The translations under genes were made by a program, and so were the position numbers. A stretch of 64,000 bases of DNA, taken from positions 124,001 to 188,000 of the forward strand of contig CAVSHI010000001.1 in assembly GCA_963727845.1 (NCBI GenBank), written 5' to 3'. Positions 27,008 through 37,133 of the stretch are shown one piece after another (position 1 is the stretch's first letter; the number at the start of each line of letters is the position of its first letter). This DNA is from JBEKTW01 sp963727845. Its GTDB lineage: Bacteria > Bacteroidota > Ignavibacteria > UBA10030 > SZUA-254. The notes beneath the pieces were generated by a model. That model ran no database searches, had not been told where the DNA came from, and was given only the letters and a program-made list of their open reading frames with translations.

Positions 27008-29543
27008 ATGAAGATCAAACTCAAACAACAATCCTTGCCGTGGATATCGGCAGCATTTTTCTTTCTCCTTCAATCTGCCCTCAAGGCGCAGGTCGGAGAC
27101 ACGCTTCTTCTGCGGGAAGGTCTCGCGCTTTCGTTACCCAAGGGCTACCTGGAAACATTTGTAGTTACCAATCCTGTTGAGGCAAATCTCATTCTGGGGA
27201 AATGGAAGGCGCCGAAGCTGCATGAAAAAGTCGCGTTCCGGGGTGCCGCGGAGAAAGAATGGCAATCCATCAAGGCTGATGAGAAAGGGTGGTTTGAGGA
27301 TTCCGTTTTGAGCAGCTGCTACGTGTATCTTCCCGTTGAAATGAAAATGAAAACCGTAATGCTTCTGCAAGGAATGGGAGACGAGATGGCGTATGTCAAC
27401 GGAGCGCCCCGTTCGGGAAACCCCTATGGGCTGAGCGATGTGACCGAGGCCTGGCAGCCGGGCTTCGATTATTCCTGGCTTCCGGTTCAACTCGAACGGG
27501 GAACAAATGACTTCCTTTTCCGATGCGCCCGCGGAAGGTTGAAGGTGAAGTTGTGCCCTCCCCGGCAGCCGATAATGTTCAATCCAAGAGATATTACAAT
27601 TCCGGACTTTGTCGCCGGTGAAAAGATCGATACGTGGAGTTCGATTGTTGTCGTCAACTCCACAAATGAACCGCAGAAGGCTTTGTTCATAAACGCATCG
27701 ATTGGAAATGCGGAAGGGGGATGGATTCCGGTTCCTCTCATCCAGCCGTTGAGCGTCAGAAAAGTGAAGTTCCACTTGTTGGGCGCGGCGATCAACGAGA
27801 AATCGAAGTTCGGCGTAAAGGTGTCTCTCTTCCAAAAGATCCGGGGCACGATGAGTACGGTGGATACGATCTCGATTCCGTTTCGTGTCGTAGGCCGGGA
27901 AGAAAACCGGAAGGAAACATTCATCAGCGGGATAGACGGGAGCGTTCAATACTATGCCATCAATCCGGCAATAGGATACAGCAAGGATGCGCCCGCAGCA
28001 TTGTTTCTGTCATTGCACGGCGCCGGCGTTGAGGCGCTCAATCAATCGGCTTCGTACTATCCAAAAACATGGGGACATGTCGTCGCTCCGACCAACAGAC
28101 GGCCGTATGGATTCAACTGGGAAGACTGGGGGCGCCTCGACGCTCTGGAGGCGATGGATGCTGTCAGAGGCCGGTATGCGATCGATGAGAACAGAATTTA
28201 TCTGACCGGCCATTCCATGGGCGGGCACGGGGTGTGGCACGTCGGGGCCATGTTTCCGGACAAGTTTGCCGCCATTGGACCGAGCGCGGGCTGGATAAGT
28301 TTCTGGACGTACCGGTTCCGGGGTCAGAATATCGTCGATAGCTCGGACATTCGCAGGATGATCAGGAGGTCGACCACACCGAGCGAAACGTTCCAGTACG
28401 TTGACAACTACAAGCAACTGGGTGTATATGTTCTGCAGGGTTTCGGCAGACGACAACGTGCCGCCCGATGAAGCGCGTTCAATGGTGGAACATCTGAAGG
28501 GATCGCACAAGGATTTCATCTATGACGAGGAACCGGGAATGGGACACTGGTGGGACAAGTCCGACGAGCCGGGCGCCGATTGCGTCGACTGGCCTCCGAT
28601 GTTCGACTTCTTTGCACGCCATGCCAGACCGGGGAAGGAACGAATCCGCGAGATCAATTTCCTGACATCGAACCCCGGAGTCTCTTCAACGAATAACTGG
28701 GCCACCGTCGACGCTCAGGTTGAGCAACTCAAAATGAGCTCTGTCGATATTCGATTCGATCCCGGATTGAAAAGGTTTGTAGGTACGACGAAGAATGTCG
28801 CACGCATGGCATTCGACCTTGATATTCTGCGTTCCAGCGATACTGTTTCCCTCATGCTGGATAGTCAGAAATTGAGCGGCATACGGTTATCCTCCGGTCA
28901 AAAACAGCTATGGATGGAGCAAAACGATGGGAAATGGTCGGTGGGCCGGGAACCATCGCCGGATCTCAAGAATGCCCGCCGCTACGGAACATTCAAGGAT
29001 GTTTTTCGAAACAATATGGTATTTGTCTTCGGTACGAAAGGTTCGAAAGAGGAAAATGCATGGGCCTTCGGGAAGGCACGGTGCGATGCAGAAAAATTCT
29101 GGTATCAGGGAAACGGTTCCATAGAAGTTGTCGCCGATGTTGATTTCAATCCGTCTGAAAACCCGGACCGGAATGTCGTACTTTTTGGAAATAAGAATAC
29201 GAACGCGGCCTGGAATGACCTGTTGTCCGGAAGTCCGGTACAAGTTGGCGATGGTTATGTGAAAATCGGCAAACAGAAATTCTCCGGCGACGGCGTCGCC
29301 TGTCTTTTCGTGCGGCCTAGGGCCGGAAGCGAGACGGCATGCGTTGGAGTTATCGCAGGAACCGGAATCGTGGGAATGAGAATGAACAATCGTCTGCCGT
29401 ATCTCAACCCTGGTTTCGGCTTGCCTGATTGTACTGTCTTGAATACGGAAGTCCTGACGAGAGGAGACGAAGGCATTCTCATGACCGGCTTCTTTGGACT
29501 CGATTGGAGTGTTGAACATGGTGAGTTTGTTCGCGCACAATGA
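27008..29543 (+). pseudogene. Secreted alpha/beta hydrolase (prolyl oligopeptidase/esterase-like), one-base frameshift
   Basis: Corrected length is about 845 residues. ATG 27008 gives a good signal peptide (ending near LKAQVGD); an upstream ATG at 26891 adds 39 non-signal residues. Beta-rich N-domain, then an alpha/beta hydrolase with nucleophile motif GHSMGGHG near residue 403, Asp in GSADDNVP and His in GMGHWWD. The frame breaks exactly before the Asp motif: LQG in frame 1 (ending 28471), SADDNVPPDEA in frame 2 (ending 29543), because of an extra T at 28441-28443 (GGGTTTCGG for GGGTTCGG). About 320 residues of beta-rich C-terminal domain follow. It is probably an extracellular peptidase or esterase if functional. 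Confidence 0.75.
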
Positions 29544-29559
29544 GTGCCGGAACTGATTC

Positions 29560-31575
29560 GTGGGGAAGGCATCGTTGAAAATTGTGCGCCGCATTTTTCG
29601 GGTTCTCATCTTTTCCATCATCGCCTTTGCTCCGGGAGTAGCCCAGTTTCATGGTGAGAGGAATTGCCTGCGCGAGAATTCCATCGTGCAGGCGGAAACC
29701 CAGGCGTTCCAAAATCGTCATCATTCTTACAATGTAAAAAGCGCGGCAAGCGCCTGGTTCAATGCGACCTATTATGGTTTGAACCTGCGCATTTCAACGT
29801 CGCCTTTCTATTTGTCGGGAATTGTCACCATCCGGGGAACGTGCCTGCAGGCTGGTCCTCAGCTTCTGACTCTTGACCTCACGAACACGATGCACGTCGA
29901 TTCCGTGCAAGTCAACGGCAGGCCGGCCGCATTTTACCAGCAGCCGTCCTCGTTCACGGTCTCACTCGATTCCGGTTACCACGCCGGAGACGTCCTTGCC
30001 CTAACAGTGTCTTACGGAGGTGTGCCACAGGCGACGGGCATGGGCAGTTTCGTTCTGGATTCACATTCCAGAACGCCGTGGGTATGGTCGCTGAGTGAGC
30101 CGTACGGCGCGCGGGATTGGTGGCCCTGCAAGGATGAACCCGGCGACAAAGCCGATTCGGTCGATGTTATCGTGACCGCCGATTCTTCATATAAAGTCGG
30201 ATCAAATGGCAGTCTAGTCTCGATTGCAACGAACCTGGATGGGACGAAGACAACCCACTGGAAGGAACGCTATCCTATCGCGACATACCTTGTGTCAGTC
30301 GCGATTACCAATTTCGCCGAGTTTACGAATTGGTTTCGCTATTCCCCCACGGATTCTCTCGAAGTACTGAATTATGTGCTGCCCGAAAGTCTGTCTGCCG
30401 CCCAGACGCAACTTCCACGGGCTGTTGATGGGCTGGGAATCTTCTCGGGGTTGTTCGGTCTCTACCCGTTTGTCAAAGAAAAGTATGGGCATTCGGAGTT
30501 CGGGTCGGGAGCGATGGAACATCAAACCATGACATCCACATCGACGTTTGACGAAGACGTCATTATCCATGAGCTGGCGCATCAGTGGTTTGGCGACATG
30601 ATCACCCCCGCGAGCTGGTCGCATCTCTGGTTAAATGAGGGTTTCGCGACGTATTGCACCGCGCTGTACCACGAAATGAAATATGGCACTGCATCCTATT
30701 TCAATTTCATGGATCCGCAAATGGACCTGGCAAAAACAGCGGTGGGCTCCGTGTTCGCGGTGGATACAAGCGACGTTCACGAGCTGTTTAACGGTCCTCG
30801 TGTGTATTCGAAGGGAGCATCCGTCCTGCACATGCTTCGGCACGTGCTGGGAGACAGCATCTTCTTCCGCTCGATGCGTGCGTATGCGAACCGACCGTCA
30901 TTAATGTACGGGACGGCGACCACCGAGGATCTCCGGGCTGTTTTTGAAGAAACCACCGGAAGGGATCTGGGGTACTTCTTCAACGAATGGATTTACGGTG
31001 AAAGCTACCCGCACTATTTGTATTCGTGGGATGTGAAGGATTCATCCGGGATGAAACTCGTGACGGTCAGTGTAAATCAATCAACCGGCACTACGAATCC
31101 ATCATTTTTCATCCTGCCCGTAGACTTTAAGCTTATCAGCGATCCCTGGGACTCGACGGTAACGGTCGTCGATAGTTTGCCGTTGCAGGTGTTCTCATTT
31201 TCTACGCGCCAGCCAGTCGACTCCGTGCAATTTGACCCCGGTGGTTGGATTCTCAAATCCCTTATTCAAGTCCCTGCCGTCCCCGTACCATCTGATTTTG
31301 TGCTTTCGCAGAACTATCCGAATCCGTTCAATTCTTCGACAATTATCGGGTATACGTTGCCACTTCGTGCGGACGTGCAATTGAGTATTTTCAACGTACT
31401 TGGTGAAAGGGTCGCGGTGCTGGAGAACGGGGCGCAGTTCAGGGGAGTGCATGTCTCACAATGGAATCCCTCCGGTGTCGCAAGCGGAATCTACTTCTAT
31501 GAGTTGAGAGCTGTGAGCACGGAGAGTCCGGGAACGACGTTTACGCAGGCCAGGAAGATGGTGCTGACCAAGTGA
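29560..31575 (+). CDS. M1-family zinc aminopeptidase with T9SS sorting domain
   Basis: About 671 residues. The start is uncertain: GTG 29560, or TTG 29575, which follows GGGGAAGG and begins the signal peptide directly. M1 features are the GAMEH exopeptidase motif at 317-321, HELAHQWFGD with zinc ligands starting at His337, and the downstream Glu in NEGFATY. The C-terminal 80 residues are a T9SS sorting domain (NYPNPFNSST, IFNVLGERVAVL, SGIYFYEL). It should trim peptides at the cell surface or outside. It lies 17 bases after the hydrolase gene and is probably co-transcribed with it. Confidence 0.85.
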   Translation: MGKASLKIVRRIFRVLIFSIIAFAPGVAQFHGERNCLRENSIVQAETQAFQNRHHSYNVKSAASAWFNATYYGLNLRISTSPFYLSGIVTIRGTCLQAGPQLLTLDLTNTMHVDSVQVNGRPAAFYQQPSSFTVSLDSGYHAGDVLALTVSYGGVPQATGMGSFVLDSHSRTPWVWSLSEPYGARDWWPCKDEPGDKADSVDVIVTADSSYKVGSNGSLVSIATNLDGTKTTHWKERYPIATYLVSVAITNFAEFTNWFRYSPTDSLEVLNYVLPESLSAAQTQLPRAVDGLGIFSGLFGLYPFVKEKYGHSEFGSGAMEHQTMTSTSTFDEDVIIHELAHQWFGDMITPASWSHLWLNEGFATYCTALYHEMKYGTASYFNFMDPQMDLAKTAVGSVFAVDTSDVHELFNGPRVYSKGASVLHMLRHVLGDSIFFRSMRAYANRPSLMYGTATTEDLRAVFEETTGRDLGYFFNEWIYGESYPHYLYSWDVKDSSGMKLVTVSVNQSTGTTNPSFFILPVDFKLISDPWDSTVTVVDSLPLQVFSFSTRQPVDSVQFDPGGWILKSLIQVPAVPVPSDFVLSQNYPNPFNSSTIIGYTLPLRADVQLSIFNVLGERVAVLENGAQFRGVHVSQWNPSGVASGIYFYELRAVSTESPGTTFTQARKMVLTK

Positions 31576-32091
31576 CTATTTGGTACTTCGTTCTTGGTTG
31601 TTGGTTCATTGTCATTGGTAACTGGTCATTAGTCATTGGTTCTTTGTCATTTGTTCTTGGTTCTGGCTCTGAGCTTTTGGCCGTTAGCCATTGGCTTTTA
31701 GCTATCAATTAAAAATTCAAAAGTTGACCGCTGATAAAAGATGATGAATATAATGAAAGCCTGTCTAAAAATCTCATCATCTCAGCCCTGCCACTGCCCG
31801 TCTTTCTCATTATCTCGCCAGCGCTATTACCCGCCTATCTCATCATCTCAACCTTGCCATTACCTGTCTATCTCATAATCTCAAATACTACGTCACTCCA
31901 TCACTCCATTAATCCATTACTCCATTCATTCCTCGCCCCGTCACCGTTTCGCCCTTCTCCCGATCGCCCCTTCACCCATTCGCCGTTTCACCCTGTTTCC
32001 TTCTCACCAACTCTCAATTAAAAAGTCAAAATGAAAAATTACAAAATGTTTTGGCTTCCGTATTCTGACTTCTGAATTCTGCCTTCTTCCC
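31576..32091. repeat. Spacer of heptamer and octamer arrays between convergent genes
   Basis: 516 bases with no gene. About 21 heptamers of type NGTYNTT keep register from about 31595 to 31740. A unique-looking stretch (31671-31844) recurs at 36761-36934 with about ten differences. C/T-rich units (CACTCCAT-type octamers near 31885) follow, then TTCTGNN heptamers end near the stop of the NEW3 gene. Here the array lies downstream of both genes, so it is not only a leader. Confidence 0.7.
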
Positions 32092-33552
32092 TCACTTCCT
32101 GCTCAGCTTCACTCCGAACACGACTACCCCTACCAACACACCTACTAGCAATAGAATCAAAATCGCTGTTCCGAGAATATTCGTGCTCGACGCAATGTGA
32201 ATGCGAATCTTCTTGTCCTCGCTATCGACCTTGCGATTGTTCGCGAATGACTCTGTCTTGATGGTCACTTCGTAGTCGCCGACGTTGACGTCCGCCGGGG
32301 GGACGATGGAAACGGCAACCGCTCCCTCTTTGCCGGGGGACAGGCTTGAGAGCAGGTCGGGGGTAATGGCGGCGGTCCAGTTCAACGGCACATCCGCGCT
32401 CACTTTGATGTTGTCAAGCCGCCGGGTACCATCATTATAAATTGTCAGATTCATCTGGACTTTCTCACCCGGTTTGATTTCCTGGTAGAAGTTGGTCGCC
32501 CTGACCTGGATGCGTCCGACGCCGCGTGGAACAAGCTCGAGGCGGAGATAGCTGATGTTCATCCGGTCGAGTTCTTCGGCGGTGTACATCCTTTCTGAAA
32601 TTTTGTCGGCTTCGGCTTGAGGCACGACGGCGGCAAAAAACTCCATCGGCCGGTCGATCACGACCGTACTGCTGTCGTACCGGTCGGGCAGATAGACGGC
32701 CAGCGAGACTTTGCGCGTGTTGACGTCCTGGGAGAATTTCACTTGCGAGAGCCGCGCATTCGTCGTCGCGTCAAGAAAATCGGAGGAGATCTGGTGGGGA
32801 AGATTCAGCACGGCGAACTTGTAGACGTTGTCCATGCTCGAGAAAAGCTCCAGCGTCAGGTCATAGGTCGCACGGGTTCCGAGGTCCGCTTCCTGGGAGA
32901 ATTCTGCCGAGGTGAGAAGCACCCGGTTGGCGCTCACGTCCTTTTGCAGGAAAATCGTCTTCTCCTCGGACTTGTCGCCATAGACGCACCGCACGGTGAC
33001 ATTGTCGAGGTCCTGGAGGAGAAGGAAGTCCACGTCGATCGGTTCATTCTGCTGCATGGAAGGGATCTTTATTTCGTACGGCTGGCTGATAATTGAATGC
33101 TGGGCATCCAGCAGAGAGACGTACACATTCGAGATCTGGTCAAAGTGAATTCCCTGTATATCTTCCAGTTCGACCTTCTTTCCTTCGATCAATCCGCCCG
33201 TGGTATTGATGAGCGTCAGTTTGACTCTCTTCTTTCCGTCTCTCGCCTGATATTTTACCGCCTTTTCGATCGTGATATGCGGTTGTTCGAAGGCGAGCGA
33301 GAGGACGGCCTGCTGGTAGGTCACTTGGGCATTCTTGAAAATATCCTCCGATTGGCCAAACTCCGCGTTCGAAATGAGGCCTTTATCGTGAAGCATTTTC
33401 TGCCGCTCGAATTGTTGTTTCTGGTACCTGTAGTCACTCAAGACTTTCTCCAGGTAGAGCGACTTGAACCGCTCATCGTTGGGATTGTAGAGCATCTGGC
33501 TGGAGGCAATGCCGGTCCAGAGTAATAGTATGATTGCAATTATTCGATACAT
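32092..33552 (-). CDS. NEW3-domain membrane protein, last gene of the ABC-2 array
   Basis: 486 residues: signal peptide (1-18), a helical region at about 25-85 (FERQKMLHDKGLISNAEF and following) resembling the alpha-hairpin of membrane-fusion proteins, two or three beta domains, a NEW3 (NPCBM-associated) Ig-like domain at about 350-450, and a C-terminal membrane helix ending in GVKLSRK. Most of it should be periplasmic and held by the C-terminal anchor. It is co-directional with seven ABC-2 permeases and their ATPase, so it may be the periplasmic partner of the transporters. The link to membrane-fusion proteins rests on a short motif only. Confidence 0.65.
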   Translation of the reverse strand: MYRIIAIILLLWTGIASSQMLYNPNDERFKSLYLEKVLSDYRYQKQQFERQKMLHDKGLISNAEFGQSEDIFKNAQVTYQQAVLSLAFEQPHITIEKAVKYQARDGKKRVKLTLINTTGGLIEGKKVELEDIQGIHFDQISNVYVSLLDAQHSIISQPYEIKIPSMQQNEPIDVDFLLLQDLDNVTVRCVYGDKSEEKTIFLQKDVSANRVLLTSAEFSQEADLGTRATYDLTLELFSSMDNVYKFAVLNLPHQISSDFLDATTNARLSQVKFSQDVNTRKVSLAVYLPDRYDSSTVVIDRPMEFFAAVVPQAEADKISERMYTAEELDRMNISYLRLELVPRGVGRIQVRATNFYQEIKPGEKVQMNLTIYNDGTRRLDNIKVSADVPLNWTAAITPDLLSSLSPGKEGAVAVSIVPPADVNVGDYEVTIKTESFANNRKVDSEDKKIRIHIASSTNILGTAILILLLVGVLVGVVVFGVKLSRK

Positions 33553-34021
33553 GGCTGTCAGTTCGTGGTGGTTGGTTGTTGGTTCTTAGTTGTTGGTTGT
33601 CAGTTCGTTGTTATTGTTCATTACTCATTAGTCATTGGTCATTAGTTCTTTGTTCTGGCTTCGGGCTTTTGGCCTTTGGCTTTTAGCTACCAATTCAAAA
33701 TTCAAAAGTAAAAAGCATTGTAGCGCATCTCATCGTGTCAGCGCCGTCACTACCCGTCTTTCTCATTATCTCGCCAGCGCCATTACCCGTCTATCTCATC
33801 AATCAATTCAAAAGTAAAAATGAAAAATTAAAAAACCTTCTGGCCTCTCTTTATCTCAACCACCCAACTATTCAACTATCTAACCACTCAACTACCTAAC
33901 CACTCCATTTCTCCCCTTCACCGTTTCGCCCATTCTCCCCCTCATTTTCTCATAATCTTATTATCTCAACTACGTCCTTTCTGTCTTCTGACTTCTGTAT
34001 TCTGCCTTCTTGCCTCTTGCT
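33553..34021. repeat. Spacer of heptamer and octamer arrays
   Basis: 469 bases. It begins at the NEW3 start with heptamers (GGTTGTT, GGTTCTT, AGTTGTT), continues with a copy of the GCTTTTGGCC-type segment (33661-33808), then CCATTTCT- and CTATCTAA-type octamers, and TTCTGNN heptamers at 33980-34010 next to the permease stop. No promoter was seen. Confidence 0.65.
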
Positions 34022-35374
34022 TCATCGTACATCATACCGTGTGAATGCTTTCATGGCCATGACGAGAAAGAAGACGGCATAGATCAGGATGAACATCGAA
34101 TGCGGAGCCGACGCACCGATGCGCAACGCAATACCTTCTTCTACATACTCAAACCGTGGTCGATCCCGGATGTCGAGAACGGTTTCTCCCGTATAGTGTG
34201 GATCGAATCGTTTTGCCTCCGCCACTTTTCGAGGCAGGTAATCACTGAAAAATGAATTTTCGTAATCGCTCGCTTTCGATGTAAAATAGACCTGGTTGAG
34301 AACTCCTGTAGCCGTCAGCTCTGCCCCCGCGAGGGCATAACTTGAAAAGGGGGAGAGGAAGTGGATCAATGCGGTAATTAGTTCATACGTTGCGGCCTGA
34401 GTAAGGACGGACTGTTCTATCGTGTGTCTGCTCTTGCTATAGTCAGAATTTATTTTCTCTATCTCTGTTTTCAACGTTTCTTCGATTGCCGGGCTCTGCA
34501 TTCCCCTCGCGAGATACGGTGCTTCGATTGATTTGATGGCTGTTTTTCTCTCTTGTTCGAACCTGAAAAGCGTCTCGTACTGGATTCTTGCAGAAGATGG
34601 TTTCGGGTAGACCATTTCAGCGATATATGGAGGGACTGTGGGGAGAATGAGGGTGAACAAGATCCAAAACACGAGGGAAAGTATAATAGAGTCAGAAGGA
34701 CTCTTCGTTTTGGCCGAAACGTAGAGTCCAAGCGAGAAGAAGGAGATGCAGTAGAGAATGCTGAGGATAAAAAGGAAGGCAATTGCAGTCCACTCGATAC
34801 TTGTCCAATGCGATTGTGAGAGTGTAAGTGCAATGAGTACTGACCCCGAGAGAGCAAGGGTCAGAATGAGCAGCACAGACAGAATACCGCCCATCCATTT
34901 CCCCAGCAAAATCTTTACTCTCGGGTAATCTCCAAGCATGAGCATTTTGAGGGTGCCGGTTTCCTTTTCACCCGATATACGATCGTACGAGAGGGTGAGC
35001 GAGGCGATACTCATAATAATACCGATGACGAACAGGATATCCATGAAGGGGAACAACGTCGGCACAGGATTTTCGTCTATTGATCCGGTCGCTATCCAGT
35101 CCCCCAGGACTCCCCGGGCCAGAGACGACAGGATGGAAGGCGGTTTAAGCGGCCTGACGATAAGCCCGCCCGCGCTGCTGACATTGAAATATCCGTCGAG
35201 CATCTGATCTTTGAAATTGGCCCTTTTGTAATAATCGTGTACGGCATCATTGTAATTCATGGTGAGTACGCATGTACTTGTCCAACAAATCAACGACGCC
35301 AGAATTGTCGAGACGATGAATTTCCTGTCGAGCAGGCTTTCCAGGAATTCTTTTTTGACTATTGTCCAGACCAT
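34022..35374 (-). CDS. ABC-2 type transporter permease (A-type, copy 3)
   Basis: 450 residues with one N-terminal and about five later membrane helices around a large periplasmic loop (about 45-110). The coupling-region motif is ISGEKETGTLKMLMLGDYPR, and the protein ends in AFTRYDVR. It is the most diverged A-type copy. It lies only 30 bases after its B-type partner at 35405, the only pair without a repeat array between its members, so this pair is the most likely to be co-translated. No ATPase gene is adjacent. Confidence 0.82.
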   Translation of the reverse strand: MVWTIVKKEFLESLLDRKFIVSTILASLICWTSTCVLTMNYNDAVHDYYKRANFKDQMLDGYFNVSSAGGLIVRPLKPPSILSSLARGVLGDWIATGSIDENPVPTLFPFMDILFVIGIIMSIASLTLSYDRISGEKETGTLKMLMLGDYPRVKILLGKWMGGILSVLLILTLALSGSVLIALTLSQSHWTSIEWTAIAFLFILSILYCISFFSLGLYVSAKTKSPSDSIILSLVFWILFTLILPTVPPYIAEMVYPKPSSARIQYETLFRFEQERKTAIKSIEAPYLARGMQSPAIEETLKTEIEKINSDYSKSRHTIEQSVLTQAATYELITALIHFLSPFSSYALAGAELTATGVLNQVYFTSKASDYENSFFSDYLPRKVAEAKRFDPHYTGETVLDIRDRPRFEYVEEGIALRIGASAPHSMFILIYAVFFLVMAMKAFTRYDVR

Positions 35375-35404
35375 TTTCGAACCTGATTGTATCTCCGGCG
35401 TACG

Positions 35405-36619
35405 CTATCGTACGTCATACGAAATAAAGCTGAGGGTTGAAAGAGCAGCAAGAATTATGAGAAGCAAAAACATCACCAGTGCATCCACTGTCACGTTATG
35501 GAGAGATTCTGCGAGACCGAGTGTAGTATAGGCAAAATTGACCTCGCCGGCTTTGGCCGGATTCTGAAAAATGGCGTCACGGTATTGAATAACGTGCTGC
35601 TTTAAAAATCGCTCATCCTCGAAACCGCTCTTTGTGAGACTTGAAGAGAAGAATACAAATGATGATGCGGGGGAAAGTCTGGAGACCTGTTGAGTGATAT
35701 CGACATATCGATTCAATGCGTTGCGGTATTCATTCTCCTCATGACGCAACCGTTCGGCGATGGACCGGTTTTCCGATTCTTCTTTTGGCCGGCGCGGTGT
35801 GAGGTTGTAGACGAGCAGCTTTTCTTCCTCCAGTGCCTGCGCCGAAGGAAGCGGAGAAATCGCCCGGGCAATCGTTCCGCTCAGATTGGGAATTCCGAAA
35901 ACAAGAATAGCCCATAAAAAGAGACAGGTGACAAGACTGCTGCCGGGCATGGCCGTCCGGGCAGAAACGGTTGTTGCAAGGAACAGGAAAATCAGAAGGT
36001 AGACGACCGAGCCGGCATAAAAGAATCCGATTCGTATGAATTCCTCTGAGGTAATGGGAAATTTCCCAATCACCGAAATGAGAAGCAAGCCAAGCAAAAA
36101 CGCAAATGTGAATGGTATCATAAGAGCGATGATATTACCGCAGATCTTGCCGGCCACTACCCGTGTCCGGGAGACTCCATTTGACAGGAGTAACCGGAGG
36201 GTTCCACGGACCTTTTCTCCGCAGATTGAGTCGAACGCGATGAGCATGGCAAGAAGACTCAAAAGGATCCGAACGAGATAACACACATCCGGAACTGGAA
36301 AGCGAAACGAGATGAATCCGGGGTTGTACAAGCTTCCGCCCGGGATCATCATCAAAGTGCCGGGTTGAATATCGAATCCTCTCCCCATATTGTCCGAAAG
36401 TCCCACACAGTAGAGACGTAAAATGGATGGCTTGATGATCGCCCTTGCCTCACCCTCCTTCGGGACATTGAGCGCGTAGTCGTCCATTCTCCGTTGATAG
36501 TCTGCCAGGAGGATAAGATTGCTCGTGATGATAACACCTATGCAGAGCAAGCTCACGATTCTGAATTTCAGGGAATAGAACTGTTCAAGCAATTCCCGTT
36601 TTGCAATCATCCAGATCAT
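35405..36619 (-). CDS. ABC-2 type transporter permease (B-type, copy 3)
   Basis: 404 residues, starting MIWMIAKRELLEQ. The motif ICGEKVRGTLRLLLSNGVSR marks the helix that in ABC-2 exporters contacts the ATPase. The protein ends in SFISYDVR, whereas the two other B-type copies end in YDPR. It shares the short periplasmic loop, overall helix plan and length class of the B-type proteins at 38643 and 41867. ATG 36619 is preceded by a heptamer array rather than a clear Shine-Dalgarno. Confidence 0.82.
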   Translation of the reverse strand: MIWMIAKRELLEQFYSLKFRIVSLLCIGVIITSNLILLADYQRRMDDYALNVPKEGEARAIIKPSILRLYCVGLSDNMGRGFDIQPGTLMMIPGGSLYNPGFISFRFPVPDVCYLVRILLSLLAMLIAFDSICGEKVRGTLRLLLSNGVSRTRVVAGKICGNIIALMIPFTFAFLLGLLLISVIGKFPITSEEFIRIGFFYAGSVVYLLIFLFLATTVSARTAMPGSSLVTCLFLWAILVFGIPNLSGTIARAISPLPSAQALEEEKLLVYNLTPRRPKEESENRSIAERLRHEENEYRNALNRYVDITQQVSRLSPASSFVFFSSSLTKSGFEDERFLKQHVIQYRDAIFQNPAKAGEVNFAYTTLGLAESLHNVTVDALVMFLLLIILAALSTLSFISYDVR

Positions 36620-37133
36620 GTCAGTTCGTAGTCATTGGTTCTTTGTTCTTGGTTGACAGTTCTTAGTTGTCGGTTCTCAGTTGTCAGTTCGGTGTCATTG
36701 TTCATTAATCATTCTTCATTAGTCACTGGTCATTCGTCATTAGTTCTCTGTCCTGGCTCCGAGCTTTTGGCCGTTAGCCATTGGCTTTTAGCTATCAATT
36801 AAAAACTCAAAAGTTGATCGCTGATAAAAGATGATGAATCTGATGAAAGCCTGTCTAAAAATCTCATCATCTCAGCCCCGCCACTGCCCGTCTTTCTCAT
36901 CATCTCGCCAGCGCCACTACCCGTCTATCTCATCAATCAATTCAAAATTAAAAATGAAAAATTAAAAAACGTTCTGACATCTCTTTATCTCAACCTTGCC
37001 ATTACCTGCCTATCTCATAATCTCCACTACTCCATCGATCATCTCACCCTTTCTCCGTCTCTCCGATTCTCCCCGTCACCGTTTCACCCTTCTCCCATTC
37101 TGTCTTCTGAATTCTGACTCCTGTATTCTGTTT
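36620..37133. repeat. Spacer of heptamer and octamer arrays (second copy of the composite element)
   Basis: 514 bases. More than 20 in-register heptamers (AGTCATT, GGTTCTT, TGTTCTT, GGTTGAC and so on) lead into the segment 36761-36934, nearly identical to 31671-31844. An AT-rich block, C/T-rich units and TTCTGNN heptamers (37098-37132) end at the next stop codon. Confidence 0.7.
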
